In this document: positions 9,640 to 17,841 of the stretch, one piece after another
Layout of the letters: every line of letters begins with the position of its first letter
How positions within the stretch are numbered: the first letter of the stretch is position 1
Assembly (NCBI RefSeq): GCF_009362735.1
Contig: NZ_WHNP01000052.1
Span: 1-53,861 of the forward strand
Reading direction: 5' to 3'
Source: Paraburkholderia franconis
GTDB taxonomy: Bacteria; Pseudomonadota; Gammaproteobacteria; Burkholderiales; Burkholderiaceae
DNA: 53,861 nucleotides
Notes under the pieces: model-generated
What the model was told of the DNA's origin: nothing
Seen by the model: only the letters and a program-made list of their open reading frames with translations
Databases searched by the model: none
Made by a program: the position numbers and the translations under genes

Positions 9640-10139
9640 CGCGCGTCCTGCGACAAGGCGCACCGCCGGCGCCGTCGGGGCGCGCGAGCCGGCAGAGGGA
9701 AGCGCGAGATTAGTCGGCCGCGGCGAGAGCATGGCTGGCTTCGCGCCGCATGAACGCGTTCATGGAGATCCCTACAAAAGGTCCCCCTCGTTGAGAGCCG
9801 GGTAGTTGAGAGCGGTAGTCAGTCTGACGATGGCGCGATTCGATCGCCAGAAATAATGCCTTCAAAGTCCCGCGCAAAGATTAGCTCATTAGATGCCGCC
9901 ATGCCATCTCCATCGACACTGCGATGAAATGGGGGACGAGAGATGAGTAAGGTTCTCCATCGAATGACGCACGACGTTCGAAGTAATCAAGTACTCCGTT
10001 TAACAGATTTCGCATAAACACAAGCTCGATACTCGACGCAAAGTCTCCACATAATTACGCTTAAATCGAATATAGAGTTGTGCATGGCTCCGACAGGAAG
10101 TGAAGAGTGCGATAAAGGCCGCAACAACAGGAGTTCGTC
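9640..10139. other. Intergenic region between divergent genes
   Basis: About 500 bp between the MscS-type gene and the outer-membrane barrel gene. The right half (about 9860-10080) is AT-richer and probably holds the promoters. A 9-bp direct repeat GTTGAGAGC occurs at 9790-9798 and 9805-9813. No small gene is supported. Confidence 0.45.
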
Positions 10140-11192
10140 ATGCGTGGTCGATACGACGAGTCAGCTCGCAGTCTGCCGCGTCACTGGCGACGGCTTCTGG
10201 ATTGTTTTAGTCAGTGGAAATTCTCCCGGCATACATTGGCCGGGGCATGCGCTGGTCTGATCGCGTTCCTGCTGCCTCTGCCGTCACACGCACAGGCGAC
10301 ATCCGAGCCGCCACTTTCGAACCGCACGGTGATTGGAGGCAATGTCAAGCAGCACGCCGATGCCGTGCTCGCGATCATGACTTACACGACGGTTCCCGAT
10401 GTCACGACCAGTTCCCTGTCGATCAACAGCGGTTCCAGCGGCAACCCCGGCTTCGGCCAGACCCAGTTCGGGGGAGGATTCACGATCAGCAAGTCCTTCC
10501 CTTTGTATCTCGAGGGCACGCTCGCATACAGCCGATACGACCCGACATTCGTCGCCTCGGATGGCGCCGAGCAGCGCTCACTGCCGACACGATGGAACAC
10601 ATTCAGCACCACGGTCGGCGTCGGCTGGGATTTCCATATTACCGATGAACTCGTATTCCGTCCGATCGTGAACGGCACGATTGGGCGCGTCGCGAGCGAC
10701 CTGAAGGTCGGACAGACGATCGTCAATCACGTCACGGACAGCAACCTTCAGTTTCTGAACAGCGGATCGCTCGACGCATATGGCTACGGCGGCTCGCTGG
10801 TGCTCGATTACGAACATTACCGCGAGGAACACGAGATCGACGTCGAACTGCGCGCGACGGACATCTACCTGCGAAGCTTCGGTGGTTCTTCGACGGCCGT
10901 GCAGGGCTCGGCGATGGCGCAGCAACTGAGTCTATGGACACGCTGGCGCGCGCCGACAGGCTGGCGCGCGCTCGATCGGCCGGTTCGCTATGTACTCGAA
11001 GCGGCCTACTCGCATTATTTCGGCGACAGCGCCGGCGTGCTCGGCTTTAACGATCTCACGTCGCTCGGCGTCGGGCTCGAGCTCGACAGCAGCAAATACC
11101 CGATCGTGATCACGCGCACGCGCGCGCTGGTCCGCTATGTCTTTGGACACAATGTACATGGCGTGTCGTTTGGTTTCGCCGTGAGCTTTTAG
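10140..11192 (+). CDS. Outer-membrane beta-barrel protein (autotransporter-barrel-like)
   Basis: A 350-residue exported protein. An unusually long basic N-region precedes a hydrophobic stretch (LAGACAGLIAFLLPLP) and the cut site SHAQA near residue 52. The rest alternates polar and hydrophobic residues as in beta strands (FGGGFTISKSFPLYLEGTLAYSRYD) and ends in aromatic phenylalanine (FGFAVSF), the BAM insertion signal. The size and pattern recall the solitary autotransporter-barrel family. That family name is my best match, not a proven one. AGGAG lies 6 nt before the ATG. It stands alone, with no passenger protein or partner gene. Confidence 0.7.
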   Translation: MRGRYDESARSLPRHWRRLLDCFSQWKFSRHTLAGACAGLIAFLLPLPSHAQATSEPPLSNRTVIGGNVKQHADAVLAIMTYTTVPDVTTSSLSINSGSSGNPGFGQTQFGGGFTISKSFPLYLEGTLAYSRYDPTFVASDGAEQRSLPTRWNTFSTTVGVGWDFHITDELVFRPIVNGTIGRVASDLKVGQTIVNHVTDSNLQFLNSGSLDAYGYGGSLVLDYEHYREEHEIDVELRATDIYLRSFGGSSTAVQGSAMAQQLSLWTRWRAPTGWRALDRPVRYVLEAAYSHYFGDSAGVLGFNDLTSLGVGLELDSSKYPIVITRTRALVRYVFGHNVHGVSFGFAVSF

Positions 11193-11422
11193 GCCGATAT
11201 TCGCCGTTCATTAGACGGCAAGTTCTGCTTTATCAAACGCAACAATCACGACCATTATTCGTTGAGTCAGTACGCTGAGTATTTGCATCCATAACGCGAC
11301 GAATGTTCTAACATCAAATTGAGTCGACGCCGCAATCCGCTGCAAACCCATTTTGCAATTGCCATCAGTCCAGACAGGGCCGATTAGTCGGGACCCCTGT
11401 CATACCGTCTGAAGGAGCGGCC

Positions 11423-12871
11423 ATGTCCCTGTGGAACCAGCGACGAGCCAAAGTCTCGTGCTTGTGGTTTCTCTTTGTCGCGCTGACGTTGGGAGCGGGC
11501 GCCGCGCGCGCCCAATCGCAACCGCAACCGCAACCGCAACCGCAACCGCAACCGGAATCGCAGTCGCAACCGGAATCGGCACAGCCCGCGTCATTCAAGC
11601 CTGAAGAACTCGAAGCGCTCGTCGCGCCGATTGCGCTCTATCCGGATTCCGTGCTCGCGCAGGTACTGATGGCATCGACGTATCCGCTCGAAATCGTGCA
11701 TGCGGCGCGCTGGGTGAAGGCCAATCCGAACGTCAAGGGAGACGCCGCCGTGAAGGCCGTCGGAAACGAGCCGTGGGATGCCAGTGTGAAGTCGCTGGTC
11801 GCGTTCCCGCAAATTCTCGAGCCGATGAACGACAAGCTCGACTGGACCCAGAAGCTCGGCGACGCTTTTCTCGCGCAGCAAAAAGACGTGTTCGCCGCCG
11901 TTCAGCGCTTGCGCGCCCGTGCGAAGGACTCGGGCAACCTCAAGTCGAACGAGCAGCAGAACGTGGTCGTCGAACAGCCTCCCGCCGGCGGCGGGCAGAC
12001 GATCGTGAAGATCGAGCCGGCGAATCCGCAGGTGATCTACGTGCCGGCCTATAACCCGACCGTCGTGTATGGCGCATGGAGTTATCCGGCCTATCCGCCG
12101 ACCTACTGGCCGCCGCCCCCGGCCTACTATCCGGGCGGGGCACTGATGACGGGTTTCGCCTGGGGGATCGGGCTCGCTGCCGCCGGCGCGATTTTCAGCA
12201 ATTGCAACTGGGGCGGCGGCGACGTCAATATCAACGTCAACAAAGCCGCGAATATCGACCGCAATTTCGACCGGACCAAGGTCGAGGGCGGCGGACGCTG
12301 GCAGCACGACGGGAGCCATCGCCAGGGCGTGGCCTACCGTGACAACGCGACCCGCGACAAGTACGCGCGCAACGTCGGCGGCGCCGAAGGACGCAACGAT
12401 TTCCGCGGCCGCGACACGGGCGCGGGCGGGCGCGCCAATACAGCCGACCGGGCGGGCGCAGGCAACCGCGCCGGGACGGCGGACAGGGCCAACGCAGGCA
12501 ACCGTGCCGCGACCGCGGACAGGTCCAACGCGGGCAATCGCGCATCGGTGGCGGACAGGTCGAATGCCGGCAATCGCGCGGGCGGCGGCGCAGGCGTCGC
12601 GGACAGATCGGCCGGCGGCGGCGATTTCGGCGGCGCCTCGAACCGCGCGGGCACCGGCGACGTCTCGCGTGCGAGCGATCGCGTGGGCAGCGGCGGTGGC
12701 GGCGGTTTCAGCGGCGGCCGCGACAACGCATTTCAGGGCGTAGGCGCGGGCGGCGCGACGCAGCGCAGTTATGACCGGGGACGCTCCAGCATGCAGGGCT
12801 CGGGCTTCAATCGACCGAGCGGCGGTGGCGGCATGCGGGCGGGCGGCGGCGGACGTGGCGGAAGACGCTAG
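11423..12871 (+). CDS. DUF3300 exported protein with repeat-rich tail
   Basis: A 482-residue exported protein of unknown function. A signal peptide (cut near ARAQ, residue 30) leads into a Gln-Pro dipeptide run (about 32-43). The DUF3300 domain follows, recognisable by FKPEELEALVAPIALYPDSV and VIYVPAYNPTVVYG. A Pro/Tyr-rich segment, a glycine/alanine hydrophobic stretch, then a low-complexity tail of NRA/ADR repeats and Gly/Arg-rich sequence complete it. AAGGAG lies 5 nt before the ATG. It is 12 bp from a DUF2950 gene, its usual partner in proteobacteria, so the two probably act together in the envelope. Confidence 0.85.
   Translation: MSLWNQRRAKVSCLWFLFVALTLGAGAARAQSQPQPQPQPQPQPESQSQPESAQPASFKPEELEALVAPIALYPDSVLAQVLMASTYPLEIVHAARWVKANPNVKGDAAVKAVGNEPWDASVKSLVAFPQILEPMNDKLDWTQKLGDAFLAQQKDVFAAVQRLRARAKDSGNLKSNEQQNVVVEQPPAGGGQTIVKIEPANPQVIYVPAYNPTVVYGAWSYPAYPPTYWPPPPAYYPGGALMTGFAWGIGLAAAGAIFSNCNWGGGDVNINVNKAANIDRNFDRTKVEGGGRWQHDGSHRQGVAYRDNATRDKYARNVGGAEGRNDFRGRDTGAGGRANTADRAGAGNRAGTADRANAGNRAATADRSNAGNRASVADRSNAGNRAGGGAGVADRSAGGGDFGGASNRAGTGDVSRASDRVGSGGGGGFSGGRDNAFQGVGAGGATQRSYDRGRSSMQGSGFNRPSGGGGMRAGGGGRGGRR
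11517..11553 (+). repeat. Hexanucleotide repeat coding Gln-Pro
   Basis: About six tandem copies of a CGCAAC hexamer inside the DUF3300 gene, coding a (Gln-Pro)n stretch just after the signal peptide. The unit is a multiple of three, so slippage would change length without breaking the frame. Confidence 0.85.
12443..12598 (+). repeat. Four degenerate 12-residue repeats in DUF3300 tail
   Basis: Residues 341-392 of the DUF3300 protein hold three 12-residue units and one 16-residue unit of the form ADR-(A/S)-(G/N)-AGNRA-x-x. The DNA copies (36 bp) differ at third and some other positions, so the array is old or selected at the protein level. Confidence 0.8.
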
Positions 12872-12883
12872 GGAGACGCGAGC

Positions 12884-13801
12884 ATGAGAGCATCGTCACG
12901 ATTTCGGCTGGGCTTGCTGGCGCAAGCGCTGCGGGCGGTCGCTGTGATGGGCGCGCTGTATTTGGGCGTCGTGCCTTTGGCGCATGCGGAGAAGGACTTT
13001 AGTTCTCCCGATGCCGCGATGAACGCGCTCGGCGAAGCCATCGGCAACAACGAGGAGGCCACGCTGCAAGCCATTTTTGGACGCAACTTTCGCGATCTGA
13101 TTCCGCCTGTCGGCGCTGAAATACGCGGCCGCTTCCTCGATGAATGGGGTAACTCGCACCAGATCGAGCAGACGGACGACGGCCATGCGCACATTGCAGT
13201 GGGCAACGACGGCTGGACTTTCCCGATTCCGCTCGTGAAAAGCGACAAAGGATGGCACTTCGACATGCGCGCGGGTGCGGAGGAAATGCGCTTGCGCCGC
13301 ATCGGCCGAAACGAGCTCGCCGTCATCCAGACGATGCTCGCGGTCTACGACGCGCAGCGCGAGTACGCGCTCACCGACCACGACGGCGTGGGCCTGCTGA
13401 CGTACGCGTCGAAGATGTCGAGTTCACCGGGCAAGCACGACGGTCTGTACTGGCCGACGCCGCCGGACGCGCCGCCCAGCCCGCTCGGACCGGCCTTCGT
13501 TCAGGCGAGCGCGCGTAACACCGAGGACGCCGGATATCACGGCTATCACTACAGGCTGCTGACGTCGCAAGGCCCGCATGCGCCGGGCGGCGCATACGAC
13601 TATGTCGCGCATGGCAAGCTGTTCGGCGGCTTTGCCGTCATTGCATGGCCCGTCCGGTACGGAGAGACGGGGATCAAGAGCTTCATGGTCAGTCACGCCG
13701 GGCAGGTCTATGAAAGCGATCTCGGCCCGGATGGTGCGGCGAGGGCGAAGGCCATGTCGTCGTTCGATCCCGGACCCGGCTGGTCGAAGGTGCAGCCCTG
13801 A
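12884..13801 (+). CDS. DUF2950 exported protein
   Basis: A 305-residue protein with a signal peptide (cut after AHA, near residue 35). The family text is clear: FSSPDAAMNALGEAIGNNEEATLQAIFG at the N-terminus, GWHFDMRAGAEEMRLRRIGRNE in the middle, and the C-terminal YHYRLLTSQGPHAPGG followed by FGGFAVIAWP. Function is unknown; DUF2950 genes regularly sit next to DUF3300 genes, as here (12 bp apart). GGGAG lies 8 nt before the ATG. Confidence 0.88.
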   Translation: MRASSRFRLGLLAQALRAVAVMGALYLGVVPLAHAEKDFSSPDAAMNALGEAIGNNEEATLQAIFGRNFRDLIPPVGAEIRGRFLDEWGNSHQIEQTDDGHAHIAVGNDGWTFPIPLVKSDKGWHFDMRAGAEEMRLRRIGRNELAVIQTMLAVYDAQREYALTDHDGVGLLTYASKMSSSPGKHDGLYWPTPPDAPPSPLGPAFVQASARNTEDAGYHGYHYRLLTSQGPHAPGGAYDYVAHGKLFGGFAVIAWPVRYGETGIKSFMVSHAGQVYESDLGPDGAARAKAMSSFDPGPGWSKVQP

Positions 13802-13869
13802 CATCCCGCCCCGGTGCCGACATTCACGGGCAAACAGACGCGTATAGCGCTTCAGTACCGCGAGGCAAC

Positions 13870-14748
13870 ATGAGACGTTTCGCCTCTCACGCCGCTACGC
13901 TGATCGTGGCACTGGCGGCAACGGCATTGGCCAGTGCCGCGATACGCAGCTATCCGGACGTCCGTCCGCCGCCCATCGATCCCGCAGCGGCGGCTAGTGC
14001 CGACTCGGGACAGGCCGATCTGGAGGCGCTGTTTTTCAGGCATGGCATCGACCCGGATTCGAACAAGGCTCGCATCATCGTCGCGTGGGTGGAGAAGATC
14101 CGCGAGGACCCCGTCATCGCGACGGGCATCGCGGGTGGAGCGCAGAGCGTCGGACAGATCTTTCTTGATCCTGCCGCACGCGAGAACCTGATGTCGCAAG
14201 GACTCGTCCGTCTCGCACCACCGGACCGCCTGAAGTATGTGCAGCTTGTGACGAAGTTCCTCGACGAACTCGTCCCCGTCAACTGCTTTGGTCTTTCCAA
14301 CATGCGCGCGGTGATGAACCAGGTCTCGCTGCGCGAGATGACGGACGCCGACGTCGACCAGTACTTCAATCTTCTCTTCAAGGTTCTGCTCAGCGATGCG
14401 TCGAATGCGCCCGTCCCCAATCCGACGCCGCAACAGTACGCCGCTGCCGAGCGGCAACTGACGCGCATGCTCGTCGCTGAGCTTCACGGCGATCAGACGA
14501 ACCTGGCGCGGTTCGCGTCATACACGTCGAATCCGTCGATGGCGACGCCGTCGGACGCGTGCTGGGCCACCAGAGTGACCTTGCACGCGATCATCGCGAT
14601 GCCCGACCCCGAACGGGATCTCGTTCTGCTTCGGACCATCATGCCGAACAGCGCACATGATGCTTCATCTCGCGGGCAACCGGACGCGCCGGGCACCGCC
14701 GCACCGTTGCGCGCGGCATCGCAACCAGGCGGCGCCGATGCGCCGTAG
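13870..14748 (+). CDS. Exported protein of unknown function
   Basis: A 292-residue protein with a signal peptide (LIVALAATALASAA). The mature part is largely alpha-helical in composition, with two cysteines far apart (VNCFGLSN and SDACWATR) that could form a disulfide, and an Ala/Pro/Gly-rich disordered end. I do not recognise the family. It follows DUF2950 by 68 bp and precedes a lipoprotein by 125 bp in the same direction, so it is probably part of the same envelope operon. Confidence 0.75.
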   Translation: MRRFASHAATLIVALAATALASAAIRSYPDVRPPPIDPAAAASADSGQADLEALFFRHGIDPDSNKARIIVAWVEKIREDPVIATGIAGGAQSVGQIFLDPAARENLMSQGLVRLAPPDRLKYVQLVTKFLDELVPVNCFGLSNMRAVMNQVSLREMTDADVDQYFNLLFKVLLSDASNAPVPNPTPQQYAAAERQLTRMLVAELHGDQTNLARFASYTSNPSMATPSDACWATRVTLHAIIAMPDPERDLVLLRTIMPNSAHDASSRGQPDAPGTAAPLRAASQPGGADAP

Positions 14749-14873
14749 CGCTTGCCAACCGGCGGCGCGTCGCCTCGATGCCGCGGGCCGCTCGTGTCTT
14801 TGAATGTCGAGTCGCTCAAGAGGACTTCGCGGCCGCTCCGGCTGCGATGAACTGTCACTGCGGGAGAAAGGTG

Positions 14874-15377
14874 ATGAATAATCGAACCGCACGCGTACTA
14901 TTTTTTGCGCTGACATCGGCGCTCGTGGGATGCGCGCAGCCTTATCAGCAATTGCAGTCGGGCACGGACCAGTCGACGGTCATCGCCCGCCTGGGACCAC
15001 CAAAGGAAACCTACAGTCTTCCGAATGGCGGCAAGCGCCTGATGTGGCCGACCCAGCCGATGGGCACGACAACGACGGCAGCCGACTTCGACGCTTCCGG
15101 AAAGATGGTGAGCGTCCGGCAGGTGCTTCAGGAAAGCGAGTTCTATCGCGCCGAAGTCGGCAAATGGACGCGCGACGATGTACTCGTCAATTTTGGCCGT
15201 CCATTCGAGACGTCTTATTTCCCGCTGATGAAGCGCGAGGTCTGGTCGTATCGCTATCAGGAAAGCAACGTCTTCTACATGATCTTCAACTTCTATTTCG
15301 ACGATCAGGGCATTGTGCGGCAAACGCAAAAGTCGCCTGATCCAATGCGCGATCCGAGTCGGCGCGGCATGTTCTAG
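14874..15377 (+). CDS. Lipoprotein with two BamE/SmpA-like repeats
   Basis: A 167-residue lipoprotein: the signal peptide ends in ALVGC, a lipobox, so Cys17 should be lipidated. Two similar segments, QLQSGTDQSTVIARLGPPKETY and VGKWTRDDVLVNFGRPFETS, each resemble the BamE/SmpA-OmlA unit (short helix then 'x-LGxP'). GGGAGAAAGG directly before the ATG at 14874 fixes the start; the frame is open upstream to 14778 but that extension would bury the signal peptide. It probably serves in the envelope, but it is not the essential BamE itself. Confidence 0.8.
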   Translation: MNNRTARVLFFALTSALVGCAQPYQQLQSGTDQSTVIARLGPPKETYSLPNGGKRLMWPTQPMGTTTTAADFDASGKMVSVRQVLQESEFYRAEVGKWTRDDVLVNFGRPFETSYFPLMKREVWSYRYQESNVFYMIFNFYFDDQGIVRQTQKSPDPMRDPSRRGMF

Positions 15378-15418
15378 CGGTTCGCCAGAACCTGTGATGC
15401 AGGGCGGAAGCCGATCAC

Positions 15419-15436
15419 TCGCCGCGCGCGCGGCGA
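15419..15436. terminator. 18-bp perfect GC palindrome between convergent genes
   Basis: The 18 bp at this site are fully self-complementary (TCGCCGCGC and its complement). They lie between the stop of the BamE-like lipoprotein and the stop of the arginine decarboxylase on the other strand, where a bidirectional terminator or pause hairpin is expected. No T-run is present. Confidence 0.5.
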
Positions 15437-15440
15437 ATCC

Positions 15441-17756
15441 CTACGGTTTGCGTATGCAGGCGATTCGATAGACTCCGTCCTCGACTTCGACGCCGTGCGT
15501 ATCGTGAGTGAAGCCCGGAAAGCGCAGGTCGAACTTTTCGAGCGCCTTCAGGTAGCCGAGCAACGGGCCATCGTCGGGGCCCGCATTTTCGCCGGGCATC
15601 AGCAGCGGAATACCCGGCGGATAGGGCACGACCGCGTTAGCGACCGTGCGGCCTGCCATTTGCGACAGATCCAGCGTTTCAACCTGGTTGTGCACGAGCA
15701 GCTCGAATGCCTCCTGCGGACTGTATTCCGGATCGGGAAGCGTCGAGAAGCCGCGCGACATCATCTCCGTCGTCTTCAGATCGCCCATCGCGCGGAACAT
15801 GAGATCGCAGAGATCGCGCAATCCGAGGCGGCTATAGCGTTCCGGATAGCGAGCGACCAGATTCGGCAATGCCTGATCGAGCGCGAGATTGGCGTCATAG
15901 TCTTTCTTGAAGTCGAGAAGCGTGTTGACGAGCGTTCCCCATTTGCCCTTCGTGATGCCGATCGAGAACAGCAGCAGAATCGTGAAGTCGGTTGTTTTCT
16001 CGACGACGATGCCGTGGCGGTCCAGGTAAGCCGTCACGACACATGCGGGAATTCCGACGGGCAACAGCCCGCCTTGCGGCGCGACGCCGGGTGTCAGGAT
16101 CGACACCTTGATCGGATCGAGCATGCAGTAGCCGTCTTCGATGGTCCCGAAGCCGTGCCACGCGTCGTTGGGATGCATGACCCAGCACGACGGATCGGTC
16201 GCGAGCAGTTCTTCGTCGGCCTCATGGAAAAGCGTGCGCCGGCCGGTGTGACGATTGACGACGATTTCGGGTTGCCAGCCGTTGAAGAACCAGTCGCTTT
16301 GCTCGTCGAATTGCGCATGAAGCCTGCCGAGCATCTGGCGAAATGCGATCGCCTCGCGGATCGCGTCTCCCGTCAGCGCTTCGCCACCGGGGCCGTCCAT
16401 CATCGCGGCGCTGACATCGTTCGATGCAATGATTGCGTATTGCGGCGAGGTGGATGCGTGCATCATGTACGCTTCGTTGAAGCGCGCGTGCTCGATCGGA
16501 TTGCGCCCGTCGCGAATGTGTATGAATGATGCCTGCGACAACGCTGCGAGCAGTTTGTGCGTCGAGTGCGTCGCAAACACCGTCGGCTTCGAAGCGTCAT
16601 GATCGGCGGGGTCGCCGTGCATCGCAAAGCGGTCCTTGTAGAGCGGATTGAAGCGCGCATAGCCGTACCAGGCTTCGTCGAAATGCAGCCGGTCGACGCT
16701 TTCGCCCAGCAGTTCTTCCAGTCGCGTCACGTTGTAGCAAAGTCCGTCGTAGGTCGAATTCGTCACGAGCGCGTGAACGGGCGTGGGGTCGACGCCATCG
16801 CGATTCCTGACGAGCGGGTTCTGTTCGATCAGAAGGCGAATAGCCGCAGCCGTGAGCCGCTCGGGCATGATCGGACCAATGATGCCGTAGTGATTGCGTG
16901 AGGGCACGAGATAAGTCGGTATTGCGCCCGACATCGTCATCGCGTGCTCGGATGACTTGTGACAGTTGCGATCGCATAGTGCAATCTGATTGCGCGTCAC
17001 GCTCGCCATCAGGATCACGCGGTTCGACATCGACGAGCCATTCGTTACGTGATACGTGCGATGCGAGCCGAAGACTCTCGCCGCATAACGTTCGCTTTCG
17101 CCGATGGGCCCGCTGTGGTCGAGCAGCGAGCCGAGTTCTCCGACTGAAATCGACAGGTCCGAGCGAAACAGCTGTTCGCCGAAGAACTCGAAGAATGCCT
17201 GTCCGACCGTCGACTTCATGAAGGCCGTGCCGCCCGTATGACCGGGCGTATGCCACGAGTATTCGAACACCTTCGAGAATCGCGCCAGTGCGCCGAACAT
17301 CGGCGGCAGCACGGTCTCGCGATAGCGCTCGATCGACGCGACGATTCTTCCGGCGATAAATGCCGTGGTGTCTTCCAGCATCCAGATGAAGTCGTCGGCT
17401 TTTTGCATCGCGTCCACGGGGACGGTCGATGCGCTCGTGCGGCTCGCGAGCAGGAAGATCGGCACGGTCGCGCTGCGCACCCGCTGCGCATCGAGCACGC
17501 GCTGGGCTTGTCGATGGCTTTCGTCGTTTTCGAGTTCCCAATCGAGCAGCAGACACTGAATCAGCGGGTCGGAGCGGATGACCGACACGGCGTCGTCGGC
17601 CGAGGTCGCTATCACGACGCGCACGCGCCGTTCTTCCAGTTCGGCTGCAAGCGACTGGGCGGCGCGGCCGCTCGCGGTGCGGGCATCGACTTCGTGATGC
17701 ACCAGCAACGCTTTCATGCCAAGGCGGCGATAGATGGATTCGGACGAGGCGGACAT
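15441..17756 (-). CDS. adiA: Biodegradative arginine decarboxylase (AdiA-like)
   Basis: A 771-residue PLP enzyme of the Orn/Lys/Arg decarboxylase class III fold. It follows E. coli AdiA along its length: the N-terminal wing domain (about 1-140, ending FIWMLEDTTAFIAGR), SLLDHSGPIGESERYAARVFG, LHFDEAWYGYARFNPLY, the PLP lysine at about residue 401 in THSTHKLLAALSQ, and LDPIKVSILTPG. The reaction is arginine to agmatine plus CO2, consuming a cytoplasmic proton. The ATG at 17756 has AGGGGA 6 nt upstream; the frame is open to 17861. It is the last gene of an ornithine decarboxylase-antiporter-adiA set. No AdiC gene is present. Arginine preference is inferred from similarity. Confidence 0.88.
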   Translation of the reverse strand: MSASSESIYRRLGMKALLVHHEVDARTASGRAAQSLAAELEERRVRVVIATSADDAVSVIRSDPLIQCLLLDWELENDESHRQAQRVLDAQRVRSATVPIFLLASRTSASTVPVDAMQKADDFIWMLEDTTAFIAGRIVASIERYRETVLPPMFGALARFSKVFEYSWHTPGHTGGTAFMKSTVGQAFFEFFGEQLFRSDLSISVGELGSLLDHSGPIGESERYAARVFGSHRTYHVTNGSSMSNRVILMASVTRNQIALCDRNCHKSSEHAMTMSGAIPTYLVPSRNHYGIIGPIMPERLTAAAIRLLIEQNPLVRNRDGVDPTPVHALVTNSTYDGLCYNVTRLEELLGESVDRLHFDEAWYGYARFNPLYKDRFAMHGDPADHDASKPTVFATHSTHKLLAALSQASFIHIRDGRNPIEHARFNEAYMMHASTSPQYAIIASNDVSAAMMDGPGGEALTGDAIREAIAFRQMLGRLHAQFDEQSDWFFNGWQPEIVVNRHTGRRTLFHEADEELLATDPSCWVMHPNDAWHGFGTIEDGYCMLDPIKVSILTPGVAPQGGLLPVGIPACVVTAYLDRHGIVVEKTTDFTILLLFSIGITKGKWGTLVNTLLDFKKDYDANLALDQALPNLVARYPERYSRLGLRDLCDLMFRAMGDLKTTEMMSRGFSTLPDPEYSPQEAFELLVHNQVETLDLSQMAGRTVANAVVPYPPGIPLLMPGENAGPDDGPLLGYLKALEKFDLRFPGFTHDTHGVEVEDGVYRIACIRKP

Positions 17757-17841
17757 GTGCATTCCCCTGGTTCGCATACTGACGGCAAGCGGCCTGGCGC
17801 GCGATGCAAGCGGACGCCAGGCCGGGGCCTCGGGTACGTAC

